Part shown: positions 46,264-55,151 of the stretch, in pieces | Layout: each line of letters begins with the position of its first letter | How positions within the stretch are numbered: position 1 is the first letter of the stretch | Assembly: GCF_017744115.1 (NCBI RefSeq) | Contig: NZ_JAGHQW010000041.1 | Coordinates: 1-55,963, forward strand | Reading direction: 5' to 3' | From: Salinisphaera sp. G21_0 | GTDB lineage: Bacteria > Pseudomonadota > Gammaproteobacteria > Pseudomonadales > Endozoicomonadaceae | DNA length: 55,963 nt | Notes under the pieces: model-generated | What the model saw: the letters and a program-made list of their open reading frames with translations, nothing else | Database searches by the model: none | Told to the model about the DNA's origin: nothing | Made by a program: the position numbers and the translations under genes

Positions 46264-46670
46264 ATGAATAAACGAGATATTGGTCAGTAAATCCTCGATG
46301 GACTGGATGAAATCAAGGCATTGCAGAAATGGATAAGCCCGGTGTTTTACAATGGATTTATTCTCAGGGACAACAGACCAGACTGAACGCTTCGGTTTGT
46401 ACCGGCGCTTTCCTGATGGCAGCAGCCGGTTTACTGAGCAACCAGCAGAATATCACCACTCACTGGGAAGATATTCCGGATTTGCAAACACAGTTCCCTG
46501 ATCTCAACGTTATCAGCAACGTCCGTTGGGTGGATGAAGGCTCTGTTATCACGTCAGCGGGTATTTCTGCGGGTATTGATATGAGCCTGCATATTGTCAG
46601 TCGCTTACACAGTGAGGTGCTGGCAGAAAAGACCGCCAGACAAATGGATTTCGACTGGCAAAAGGCCTGA
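46264..46670 (+). pseudogene. Broken DJ-1/PfpI-family gene
   Basis: A 5' piece reads MNKRDIGQ-stop-ILDGLDEI, resembling the start of DJ-1/PfpI proteins. After a large deletion and frame change the C-terminal half follows in frame from 46329: VLQWIYSQ, ASVCTGAFLMAAAGLL (with the nucleophile-elbow Cys), THWEDI, VITSAGISAGIDMSLHIV. An intact protein is ~200 residues; ~60 residues are missing and there is an internal stop. Nonfunctional unless the 113-residue fragment is made alone. Confidence 0.8.
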
Positions 46671-46717
46671 CAGTATCAAGTACCGCTTTCAGGAAAAGAT
46701 AAACACAGTCATCGTAA

Positions 46718-46966
46718 CTATGATACCAAGTGACTGCATGCCCTGTCGTACAATGATTTACCAATGTTGAGCAGTCCAGTCAGGCCACCCGTTGCAGAAA
46801 AGAAAGCCATTGATAACGCTGCCGATTGGGCAAAGTAAACCGCCATGCTTCGATCATGATCCGAATATTCAATGAATTGATTATAATCCATGGAATGCGA
46901 GATAAAATCATGGGCAGATTGATTCAATTTTGATTCAATCAGATTGCAGACTACAACGCTCATCAT
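46718..46966 (-). CDS. Small hypothetical protein
   Basis: 82 residues. C-terminal half is hydrophobic (AQSAALSMAFFSATGGLTGLL) and ends NIGKSLYDRACSHLVS; AKSLYDRK also follows the hydrophobic segment in the three orphan proteins at 18-23 kb, which may be chance or a shared remnant. Ribosome site is weak. Could be a small membrane protein or a decayed gene. Confidence 0.35.
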   Translation of the reverse strand: MMSVVVCNLIESKLNQSAHDFISHSMDYNQFIEYSDHDRSMAVYFAQSAALSMAFFSATGGLTGLLNIGKSLYDRACSHLVS

Positions 46967-47120
46967 TTAAACAGCTCATTTCTTGCCGGGATCAAAGTAA
47001 AAACCAGTCTCCTGGATTTCCCAGAGCAGTCTCTTCGCCACTGGTCTGACACAATCACCTCCTGTTGCTCCAAACAATTTTGCGGGAAAAGTTTACATCA
47101 GCCACTTTTTATAATACAAA

Positions 47121-47135
47121 TGATAACTATTCTCA
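47121..47135 (+). promoter_or_regulatory. Fur box with -10 element
   Basis: TGATAACTATTCTCA matches the 7-1-7 Fur consensus TGATAATgATTATCA at 12 of the 14 half-site positions. It lies 6 bases after a TATAAT (47110-47115) and 33 bases before the next gene, the position expected for iron-dependent repression. A -35 element is not obvious at the right spacing. Confidence 0.65.
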
Positions 47136-47168
47136 TTAAAATAAATTAATCAATACGGGATCCGGACA

Positions 47169-47660
47169 GTGAACCAGTGGCAACAGAAGCTTCATCAAGG
47201 GAATGTTAATTTTCATCAATGCAAATGGCGGTCAGCTGAAACAGCTTATCTGGACGCTGCCCGGATGCTGGAGCATGAATGGTTCAAGGATCTGGATAAT
47301 CCTCAGTTAATGATGGCGTGGATTGCTGCCATGCATAATCTGGCAGCCCTTTATGAAAATCAGAAGATCCCCCAGAAGGCCAGTGAATTTCTGGTTTTCC
47401 CTTACCGGAGGATTATCACACTGATAAAGTCAGGAGGATTATCTGAGGCATTTCAGCCTCCGTTATTCAAGGCTCTGAAGTGTACTGTGATACCGCTGCT
47501 GGAGTTTTCCAAAAAGCATCGTATCTGTAAGTGCTGTCAACATTATCTCGATGAGGCCAAAGAGTGGCTAAGTCTCAGTTGGCCGGATCTACAATACTTA
47601 CACAGTAACCAAAACCATATTGTTAACCAGTCTTCCCCAACGGATAGGACAATTCACTGA
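47169..47660 (+). CDS. Fur-box-preceded TPR-like protein
   Basis: 163 residues from GTG 47169. The first ~70 residues look like a TPR pair (WQQKLHQGNVNFHQCKWRSA, MHNLAALYENQKIPQKA). It resembles DUF2753-type small TPR proteins in layout. KHRICKCCQHYLDEAK has three cysteines with CKCC and a His, which could bind a metal. The Fur box just upstream predicts expression when iron is scarce. No neighbouring iron-uptake gene was seen. Function unknown. Confidence 0.6.
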   Translation: MNQWQQKLHQGNVNFHQCKWRSAETAYLDAARMLEHEWFKDLDNPQLMMAWIAAMHNLAALYENQKIPQKASEFLVFPYRRIITLIKSGGLSEAFQPPLFKALKCTVIPLLEFSKKHRICKCCQHYLDEAKEWLSLSWPDLQYLHSNQNHIVNQSSPTDRTIH

Positions 47661-47755
47661 CCCGGAGGGGGCGTTTGCACTTTGCCTGAGGCCAGGTCTC
47701 ATGGAGAAAAAAAAGCCCCAAATGGCTGTTCAGCGTTATCAACGCCCAGCGCAGG

Positions 47756-49054
47756 CTAAACCATCTCTTTCAGCCGATACCACAGCATCCCAAGGGCCAG
47801 TAACGGCGAACGGAAATAGCGCCCACCGGGAAAAGTGATATGACGAATACTGGCAAACACATCAAACCGTTCTGCCTGGCCGGAAATAGCCTCTGCCAGC
47901 ACCCTCCCCGCCATATGGGTGGCATTGACCCCGTGGCCAGAATAGGCCTGGGCAAAGTAAATGTTTGCCCCTGATCGACCAATCTGTGGCATGCGGTTGG
48001 CACCAATCCCGATCATGCCGCCCCACTGGTATTCAATAGCGACATTTTCCAGCTGAGGAAAGACCTGCAACATTTTCGGGCGAAGCGATGCGACAATATC
48101 TTTTGGATCCCGCCCAGAGTAATTGCACATACCACCAAACAACAGTCGTTTATCCGCAGAAAGGCGGAAGTAATCCAGGGCAAGGCTGACATCACAGACA
48201 GCCGTGTCTTGTGGTATCAGGTTTTGCCAAACCCTGTCCTCCAGTTGTTCTGTGGCAATGATATAACTGCCCGCAGGTAACACTTTCCCGCCAATCTTGG
48301 GTTCCAGGTTCCCCAGGTAGGCATTCCCTGCCAATACCAGGAACTGGCAGGTTACCGAACCTTTCGCCGTTTCGACCCCGGGCAGGTTACCCTTATGGAT
48401 TTTCACCACCGGCGAATATTCGAAAAACTGTACCCCTAATCCCTCAGCGACACGCGCCTCACCCAGGCAGAGATTCAATGGGTGCAAATGACCACTTCCC
48501 GAGTCCAGCATGCCACCAATATACCGGTCAGTATTGACATATTGTTTGATATCATCCTGTGATAGCAGCCGCAGTTCATGGGCATAATGGCGTGCCTTCA
48601 GGAACTCATAATCTTCCGTAATCCCGGCCATCTGTTTTGGCTTGATCGCCGCATCCACATAGCCCATTTTCAAGTCACACTGAATGCCGTATTTCCGGAC
48701 CCGCTCGCGTACCAGCTCAACCGCCTCAAACCCCATTCGATGGATTGCCTCGACCCCATCGGTACCGATCTGGTTGCGAAACTGCTCCGGCTCTTCCCCC
48801 ATCCCCCGAATCAGCTGACCGCCATTGCGCCCGGTTGCCCCCCAACCGATTTTCCGTGCCTCCAGAACAGCAACGCGATAGCCACGCTCAGCCAGTTCCA
48901 GGGCTGTAGCGACGCCGGAGAACCCACCACCAACCACACAGACATCGACGGTCAGGCTACCTTCCAGCACCGGATAATCTGTTGCAAAGTTCAGTGACGC
49001 GGCGTAGTAAGACTGCGCATGGGCTTCGGTATGTACAGGTGCTTTGAGTTTCAT
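47756..49054 (-). CDS. puuB: Gamma-glutamylputrescine oxidoreductase (PuuB-like)
   Basis: 432 residues. DAO-type FAD enzyme: Rossmann motif VCVVGGGFSGVATALELAERG, then GWGATGRNGGQL, and the C-terminal FAQAYSGHGVNATHMAGR. Oxidises gamma-glutamylputrescine to the aldehyde with release of ammonia and H2O2. The other Puu genes (puuC, puuD, puuA) are within 6 kb but in different orientations, so the set is not one operon here. Confidence 0.85.
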   Translation of the reverse strand: MKLKAPVHTEAHAQSYYAASLNFATDYPVLEGSLTVDVCVVGGGFSGVATALELAERGYRVAVLEARKIGWGATGRNGGQLIRGMGEEPEQFRNQIGTDGVEAIHRMGFEAVELVRERVRKYGIQCDLKMGYVDAAIKPKQMAGITEDYEFLKARHYAHELRLLSQDDIKQYVNTDRYIGGMLDSGSGHLHPLNLCLGEARVAEGLGVQFFEYSPVVKIHKGNLPGVETAKGSVTCQFLVLAGNAYLGNLEPKIGGKVLPAGSYIIATEQLEDRVWQNLIPQDTAVCDVSLALDYFRLSADKRLLFGGMCNYSGRDPKDIVASLRPKMLQVFPQLENVAIEYQWGGMIGIGANRMPQIGRSGANIYFAQAYSGHGVNATHMAGRVLAEAISGQAERFDVFASIRHITFPGGRYFRSPLLALGMLWYRLKEMV

Positions 49055-49209
49055 AAATCATTGCCTGTTCTTATATTTCAACTTTTTCAAGAGGCAGAAT
49101 TTCAGCAAACTATTCCTCACGAACTATTCCTCAGGGCCCCTGATATATCAAGGGAATTTTCAGTCTGTGTCAGAGTCTAAAAATTGATACTTATGACGAG
49201 CTTTTTTTT

Positions 49210-50367
49210 ATGACACCCCTCAAGGAACCCGGCAAACAACATTTATCTTTCAGCACAAACCCGCCCCGGGGAGCCGTTGAAGAAACAGCGCGTCCTGCGA
49301 AACACAATCAATATTCGGTAAAACCGGATGATGGAGTAGCGATCGCCGGAAAAATTACCGGAGAATCCATTGACCTTCCTCTACCTGAAAAGGCACTTAT
49401 CAATAAAAGAGCCAGTCGCCACTACACCCCACTGAATGAAACCGAACAGGTGATAGTGCAGCGCTTGCCCCTGAAAGAACCGGTGGAAAGCAGAAAAATC
49501 AACGAAGGAGGGTCTTCTGTGGTAAAAAAAGTATCGGATGGACAACAAACCATCGCTGTGAAGCTGTTAAAAGATAAAACAGCCTCAATAGAGCGGAGAC
49601 TCATTCAGCAGAAAAACGGAGAGATATCAGGGCTGAATATTCCGGATCATCCGAATATTGTTAAAACTCTGGCGGTTTTAGTACGGCGAGAGGCTAAAAA
49701 TGAATATCGTTTGATCCAACACGGAGATCCTGATTTTTCTCTGGCTCTCTACAGGCCCATGGCCTGCGTTCTCGAATATATTGATGCCATTGACCTGTGT
49801 GAAAGCCTTGTGAATAAAAAAGTCCAACCCGGTCTAGACCTTGCAGTTGATATTGGCAGAAAAATCTGTGCCGCATTAATGTGTATTCATGATCAGAATT
49901 TGGTGTATCGGGATATTAAGCCCGACAATATACTTTATGCCCCCCCAAAAGCCCCGGGGGAAGAAAGCATTGTAAAGCTAACCGATATGGGGCTCACCAA
50001 ACACCTGAAAAAGGACGATTATACCAGAACCCTCTGTGGCACTGTTGACTATGTTGCCCCCGAGATTCTCTCTGAGAGTAGATATAATTATACCGTAGAT
50101 GCCTGGTCACTCGGGGTGCTTCTATTTGTTGTATCCACCGGAATACGATTATATAACTCAAACGATCACTCTGAGGTTTATAAGGAAATCATCCGTTTCA
50201 ATAAAAAAAATGAGGCACAAAAAAGGTCATACATGCTGTCAAGATTCAGATTTTTTCATCCTGAATTGTTGAACATCATGCTTTCGCTGTTTCGTCAACC
50301 GAGACAGCGATTGGCATTGCCAGAAGCGAAAGCAGCGTTGGACCGGTTAGCAGGCTTAAAGCAGTGA
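49210..50367 (+). CDS. Eukaryote-type Ser/Thr protein kinase
   Basis: 385 residues, no membrane span. Complete kinase motif set: glycine loop NEGGSSVVKKV, IAVKLL (VAIK Lys), YRDIKPDNIL (catalytic loop, Tyr instead of His), TDMGLT (DFG as DMG), CGTVDYVAPEIL (activation segment and APE), DAWSLGVLLF. The CGTxxYxAPE segment resembles AGC/CAMK kinases rather than the usual bacterial PASTA kinases. First ~95 residues are a disordered basic extension. It lies between puuB and puuC and overlaps the puuC 3' end by 12 bases in convergent orientation. Acquired, effector-like function is an inference. Confidence 0.88.
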   Translation: MTPLKEPGKQHLSFSTNPPRGAVEETARPAKHNQYSVKPDDGVAIAGKITGESIDLPLPEKALINKRASRHYTPLNETEQVIVQRLPLKEPVESRKINEGGSSVVKKVSDGQQTIAVKLLKDKTASIERRLIQQKNGEISGLNIPDHPNIVKTLAVLVRREAKNEYRLIQHGDPDFSLALYRPMACVLEYIDAIDLCESLVNKKVQPGLDLAVDIGRKICAALMCIHDQNLVYRDIKPDNILYAPPKAPGEESIVKLTDMGLTKHLKKDDYTRTLCGTVDYVAPEILSESRYNYTVDAWSLGVLLFVVSTGIRLYNSNDHSEVYKEIIRFNKKNEAQKRSYMLSRFRFFHPELLNIMLSLFRQPRQRLALPEAKAALDRLAGLKQ

Positions 50368-51852
50368 AATCCAGGTAGCTTTCAACTCCGTGTATTTATC
50401 AAAGGCATGGAGCGACTTATCCCGACCATTACCGGATTGCTTGAAGCCACCAAAAGGCACCGTCATATCGCCACCATGGTAGTTATTGATAAACACTGAA
50501 CCGGCCCTGAGTCGCCTGGCTACCCGATGCGCTTTGCCAAGATTACCGGTCCAGAGCGCTGCCGCAAGGCCGTAGTCGCTGTCATTGGCAATGCGGATTG
50601 CCTCCTCCTCATCATGGAAGGTAATAACCGACAGCACCGGCCCAAAGATCTCTTCACGGGCAATGGTCATCTGATTATCAACCTGGTCAAACACCGTGGG
50701 TTCGATATAGTAACCACCCGTTTCCTCCATAACCCGGCTTCCCCCCATCACCAGCTTTGCGCCTTCCTGCCTGCCGGTCTCGATATAGCGGAGCACATCG
50801 CGGGTCTGAATATCATCAACGATGGCACCGGACCTGGTTTCAGGGTCCAGGGGGTGACCGGGTCGCCAGGTGGCCATCTGCTTTTTCAGCAGTGATATAA
50901 ACTCGTCGTGTATTGAAGCTTCCACCAGGAGCCGCGACCCGGCAGTACATACTTCGCCCTGATTATAACCGATAGCCATGGCAGCATAGCTGGCTGCTTT
51001 TTCAAGGTCGGGAGCATCAGCAAAAATAACATGAGGACTTTTACCACCAGCCTCCAGCCATACCCGCTTCATATTCGACTCACCAGCATAGATCATCAGT
51101 TGCCGTGCCACTTTGGTAGAACCGGTAAACGCAAGGCAATCAACATCCGGATGAAGTGCCAGCGCTTTTCCAGCCGTGTGGCCAAAACCGGGCAGCACCT
51201 GCAAGACACCTTTGGGCAAGCCGGCCTCTGCGGCCAACTCTGCAATTCTGATCGCTGTCAGCGGTGACTTTTCTGAAGGCTTGAGAATCACACTGTTACC
51301 GGTAGCCAGTGCCGGCCCCAGTTTCCAGGAGGCCATGCTTAATGGGAAGTTCCAGGGAACAATGGCAGCAACAACCCCGACCGCCTCCCTGGTAACTAGG
51401 GCAAGACTGTCCTCACCAACCGGAGCTACTTCGTCGTATATTTTATCGATGGCCTCGGCACACCAGCGAATACAGTTGGCACTGCCGGGAATATCATCAC
51501 CCAGGGCATCGCTGATGGGCTTACCCATATCAATCGATTCCAGCAGCGCCAGCTCCTCCAGATGCTGATCAATTTTGCGGGCAAAGGCCTGAAGAATTTT
51601 TTTGCGGGCGACCGGAGATTTGCGGGACCAGACGCCAGACTCAAACGTTGAACGGGCAGCAGCAACCGCACGATTGACATCCGTTTCATCACAGCTGGCT
51701 ACACGGGTCAGAAGCCTGCCATCCACAGGAGAGAAACAATCAAAGGTGTCACCACTGGCAGCATCAGTGTATTCACCGTTGATCCAGGCCTGATGGCGGA
51801 GCTCCAGCCCATCGGCCATAGCCTGCCATTGCCCGCGCGCTCTGGTCGCCAT
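50356..51852 (-). CDS. puuC: Gamma-glutamyl-gamma-aminobutyraldehyde dehydrogenase (PuuC-like)
   Basis: 498 residues. NAD(P)-dependent aldehyde dehydrogenase: PWNFPLSMASWKLGPALATG, FTGSTKVARQ, EAGGKSPHVIF (general base Glu), NQGEVCTAGSR (catalytic Cys) and EEIFGPVLSVI. Converts the aldehyde produced by PuuB to gamma-glutamyl-GABA. Start MATRARGQWQAMADGLELRHQAWINGEYTDA is family-like in size. Context with puuB, puuD, puuA supports the name. Confidence 0.88.
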   Translation of the reverse strand: MATRARGQWQAMADGLELRHQAWINGEYTDAASGDTFDCFSPVDGRLLTRVASCDETDVNRAVAAARSTFESGVWSRKSPVARKKILQAFARKIDQHLEELALLESIDMGKPISDALGDDIPGSANCIRWCAEAIDKIYDEVAPVGEDSLALVTREAVGVVAAIVPWNFPLSMASWKLGPALATGNSVILKPSEKSPLTAIRIAELAAEAGLPKGVLQVLPGFGHTAGKALALHPDVDCLAFTGSTKVARQLMIYAGESNMKRVWLEAGGKSPHVIFADAPDLEKAASYAAMAIGYNQGEVCTAGSRLLVEASIHDEFISLLKKQMATWRPGHPLDPETRSGAIVDDIQTRDVLRYIETGRQEGAKLVMGGSRVMEETGGYYIEPTVFDQVDNQMTIAREEIFGPVLSVITFHDEEEAIRIANDSDYGLAAALWTGNLGKAHRVARRLRAGSVFINNYHGGDMTVPFGGFKQSGNGRDKSLHAFDKYTELKATWISLL

Positions 51853-51908
51853 AACTGCTCCTGTTATTATTGTTTGAGGGCATTTGTTGATAAAAGCACA
51901 TTAACGAA

Positions 51909-52577
51909 ATGCAGTACTTGATTCAATACAGATTGTTTGAAATATTGTACACACTGTTTGAAATCACTCGAAAGCACGGCATTCTGCTGATTTTTGATGA
52001 AGTCATTACCGGCTTTGGTCGGGTTGGTACAGCCCTTGCTTCCGAGCGCTGGGGGGTTGAGCCTGACATTATGACCACAGCAAAAGGACTTACCAACGGG
52101 GCCATCCCCATGGGTGCCGTCTTGGTCAGCGATCAAATACACGACACATTCATGACTGGTCCCAAAAACAGGATTGAGCTATTCCACGGCTATACCTATT
52201 CAGGCCCCCCGGTTGCCTGTGCCGCAAGCCTGGCAGCCCTTGATATTTATCAGACAGAGGGTTTGTTTGAACGGGCTATAGCGTTGGAAGACCTGTTTGC
52301 CGATGCCCTGCTGAGCCTGAAGGATCTGCCCAATGTGATCGATATTCGCAACACCGGACTGGTTGCGGCCATTGAGCTTGCACCGGAACAGGGCAAGCCC
52401 GGGGAACGGGGTTATAAAATCTTCAGGCACATCTACGAAAATGGCGTGCTCGTGCGTTGGGCTGGCGACTTACTGGCGATGTCACCACCTCTGATCATTG
52501 AACCTGCACATATTGAGCAGCTGGTATCGGCTCTCCGTGAAGGTATCCTGTTTTCCCATCAGGCCAAAGACCGGTGA
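51909..52577 (+). pseudogene. Omega-amino acid:pyruvate aminotransferase, N-terminal truncation
   Basis: Homologous sequence starts near 51962 (ITRKHGILLIFDEVITGFGR) and runs to the normal C-terminus. The PLP Lys is present (TTAKGLTNGAIPMGAV), followed by HGYTYSGPPVACAA. Class III aminotransferases of this type are ~445 residues; about the first 230 are absent. The ~18 residues before 51962 (MQYLIQYRLFEILYTL) do not look like the family. In the Puu pathway such an enzyme would transaminate GABA or putrescine. Probably a relic of a deletion or IS-mediated rearrangement. Confidence 0.85.
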
Positions 52578-52603
52578 TTTTCAGCGCCGGATCAATCAAT
52601 AAA

Positions 52604-52774
52604 CTAACTGAAAAAACGTGTGATCAAAAACTGAAAGCAGACATGTCCCAGATAGACACCCACGATCCCTGTAACACCTGACAATACAGGGGGAGCAGGG
52701 ATCGGCAAGCGGAAGTAGCTGAAGAGCATACCTACGGCAAAACCAGTGGCTGTAGCAATAAGGGCTTCGTTCAT
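52604..52774 (-). CDS. XapX-domain small membrane protein
   Basis: 56 residues, two hydrophobic segments. MNEALIATATGFAVGMLFSYFR then RLPIPAPPVLSGVTGIVGVYLG; the PAPPV-LxGxxGIxG pattern is the XapX domain (DUF1427). Short inner-membrane protein of unknown function, often linked to metabolic genes. Stop at 52604, just after the aminotransferase fragment on the other strand. Confidence 0.75.
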   Translation of the reverse strand: MNEALIATATGFAVGMLFSYFRLPIPAPPVLSGVTGIVGVYLGHVCFQFLITRFFS

Positions 52775-52882
52775 CAGGTGGCACCAGAAGAAACAGCAGG
52801 AAAACCTTATATTAGTCCATGAAAACAGCCCCTGAAGTCTGATTCAGGGAAGCGAAGCTTAAGCAACATAATAAGGTGGATT

Positions 52883-53671
52883 ATGAAAACAGATACCCGG
52901 CCACTGATCGGTGTCACAGCAGACACGGCAATGGATGGCCTGCACCGTGTACATCAGGCTGGAGAAAAATATCTCACCTCTGTTGTTCATGCTGCCAATG
53001 CCATCCCTGTTATCATCCCTTCTCTGCCTGTTCCCATGGATAGTCAGGACATTCTTTCACAGCTTGACGGCCTGCTGGTTACTGGTGCTTATTCAAATAT
53101 TGAACCCCGGCGCTACGGCGGTGCACCGGCTAACTCTGCTGTTTCACAAGAAAGCACACACCATGATAGCCAGAGAGATAACACAACTCTGCAACTTATC
53201 CCTGATGCCATAGCACTGGGTATTCCTTTATTAGGCATCTGTCGTGGGTTGCAGGAAATGAATGTGGCATTTGGTGGAACACTGCACGCGACACTGCACA
53301 CAACCGGCCAATACCAGGAGCACCGTGAAGATAAAAAAGCACCGTTAGCGGTACAGTATGGACCAGCCCACCCCATCATTATTGAGCCCGAAGGTATACT
53401 TGCTGCTATCGCGGGTACTGGTGAGCAAATGGTCAATTCCGTGCATATGCAGGGCATTGATCGCCTCGGTGCAGGCCTGAAAGTTGAAGCCTGCGCGCCG
53501 GATGGCCTGATCGAAGCCATTTCCGTTGAAAACAGCAAAAACTTTGCACTCGCCGTTCAATGGCACCCGGAATACAGGGCTGAAGATAGTCTGTTTTCCA
53601 TGAAGATCTATCAGGCATTTGCCGAAGCCTGTCGTACAAGGCATGACCAACGATTGCCTCGTCATCACTAA
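52883..53671 (+). CDS. puuD: Gamma-glutamyl-GABA hydrolase (PuuD-like)
   Basis: 262 residues, peptidase C26 class I glutamine-amidotransferase-like. Nucleophile Cys in LGICRGLQEMNVAFGG, His in VQWHPEYRAED, and the VNSVHMQGIDRLG segment. Releases glutamate from gamma-glutamyl-GABA to give GABA. AAGGTGG precedes the ATG. The next gene, puuA, begins 26 bases later. Confidence 0.9.
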   Translation: MKTDTRPLIGVTADTAMDGLHRVHQAGEKYLTSVVHAANAIPVIIPSLPVPMDSQDILSQLDGLLVTGAYSNIEPRRYGGAPANSAVSQESTHHDSQRDNTTLQLIPDAIALGIPLLGICRGLQEMNVAFGGTLHATLHTTGQYQEHREDKKAPLAVQYGPAHPIIIEPEGILAAIAGTGEQMVNSVHMQGIDRLGAGLKVEACAPDGLIEAISVENSKNFALAVQWHPEYRAEDSLFSMKIYQAFAEACRTRHDQRLPRHH

Positions 53672-53696
53672 AAACATAACCATAAGCAAAGATACT

Positions 53697-55043
53697 ATGA
53701 AAAAGCTGGCCAGCTGGTTAAAAGCGCAGAGAATCACCGAGGTCGAAGCGGTCATATCCGATTTTACCGGTATCGCCCGTGGCAAGATTATGCCCAGTAG
53801 CAAGTTTATTGCCGAAAAAGGCATACGACTGCCGGAAAGTTTGCTGATTCAGGGGGTGACCGGAGATTACGTCGATGATGAAATCTACTATGAGCTGATG
53901 AATGCCGCTGAAATCGATATGATTCTCAAACCCGATGAGTCCGCTGTCCATATGGTACCCTGGGCACTGGAGCCAACGGCGCTGGTTATCCATGACTGTT
54001 ACGATAAGCAGGGCAACCTGATCAGCATGGCACCAAGGGCAGTACTGAAAAACGTTCTGGCGCTTTATGAAGCCAAAGGCTGGAAGCCCGTCGTGGCACC
54101 TGAACTGGAATTTTACCTGACCAAACGCACCGCTAATCCGGACCACCCGTTGCAGCCGCCGGTTGGCCGATCCGGGCGTCCTGAGTCTGGCCGCCAATCC
54201 TATAGCATTGACGCTGCCAATGAATATGACCCTCTCTTTGAAGATGTTTACGACTGGAGTGAACAGCAGGGGCTGGATGTAGATACCCTGATTCACGAAG
54301 AAGGTGCGGCCCAGATGGAAATCAACTTCCGTCACGGTGATGCGCTGTCTCTGGCAGACCAGGTATTTATATTTAAACGCACAGTACGGGAAGCGGCATT
54401 AAAACATAAGATTAATGCCACTTTTATGGCCAAGCCCATCAGTGGTGAACCGGGCAGCTCCATGCACCTGCACCAGAGTATCCTGGATAAACAGGGAAAC
54501 AACATTTTCAGCAACGAAGATGGCTCCCCCAGCAAGATGATTTACCACTATATTGGCGGACTTCAGCAGTATGTCTCGGAAGCCATGCCTCTTTTTGCGC
54601 CGAACGTAAACTCCTACCGTCGTTTTCTCAGGGACACCTCTGCGCCGGTAAATCTGGCCTGGGGTATTGATAACCGGACTGTCAGTCTGAGAATTCCTGA
54701 CTCATCTCCTGCCAACCGCCGTGTTGAAAACAGGCTGGCAGGGGCTGACGCCAACCCATACCTCGCCTTTGCGGCATCACTGCTTTGTGGTTACCTTGGC
54801 ATGGTTAATGCCGCAGAGCCAACACAAGCCGTTACCGGAAATGCCTCTGATGATTCCAACGACAAAAGACTTCCACTTAATCTTGAGGAAGCCCTTGAGC
54901 TGATGGAAAAGAGTGAAATTCTCAAAAAGACCCTGGGAAGACGCTTTGTTCGTTCCTATGTTGAAGTGAAGCGCACTGAATACCAGAACTTCAAAGAGAT
55001 TATCAGCTCCTGGGAGCGTGAATATCTGCAGATGACCGTTTAG
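53697..55043 (+). CDS. puuA: Gamma-glutamylputrescine synthetase (PuuA-like glutamine synthetase)
   Basis: 448 residues from ATG 53697; an earlier frame start would overlap puuD and add 26 non-conserved residues. Glutamine synthetase fold: ISDFTGIARGKIMP, APELEFYL, EEGAAQMEINFRHG, MAKPISGEPGSSMHLHQS, NSYRRF, RVENRLAGADANPYLAFA. Ligates glutamate to putrescine with ATP, the first step of the Puu route. Directly follows puuD. The gene after it is interrupted by an IS element. Confidence 0.9.
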   Translation: MKKLASWLKAQRITEVEAVISDFTGIARGKIMPSSKFIAEKGIRLPESLLIQGVTGDYVDDEIYYELMNAAEIDMILKPDESAVHMVPWALEPTALVIHDCYDKQGNLISMAPRAVLKNVLALYEAKGWKPVVAPELEFYLTKRTANPDHPLQPPVGRSGRPESGRQSYSIDAANEYDPLFEDVYDWSEQQGLDVDTLIHEEGAAQMEINFRHGDALSLADQVFIFKRTVREAALKHKINATFMAKPISGEPGSSMHLHQSILDKQGNNIFSNEDGSPSKMIYHYIGGLQQYVSEAMPLFAPNVNSYRRFLRDTSAPVNLAWGIDNRTVSLRIPDSSPANRRVENRLAGADANPYLAFAASLLCGYLGMVNAAEPTQAVTGNASDDSNDKRLPLNLEEALELMEKSEILKKTLGRRFVRSYVEVKRTEYQNFKEIISSWEREYLQMTV

Positions 55044-55070
55044 AAAAATAATTAAACCAGGAACAACTCT

Positions 55071-55097
55071 ATGACTGTCTTTCACCACCCCGATTGA
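55071..55097 (+). pseudogene. Start of a gene cut off by an insertion
   Basis: ATGACTGTCTTTCACCACCCC begins a reading frame (MTVFHHPD, then stop) with AGGAA eight bases before it, 27 bases after puuA. The frame ends where sequence linked to the IS1634-type element starts. The position after puuA and the His-rich start would fit a polyamine aminotransferase, but eight residues cannot prove identity. Confidence 0.35.
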
Positions 55098-55151
55098 TAT
55101 TTTCCTGAAATCTGATGTCAAAGGACTGATCAGATCTTCAGGAACACCGAT

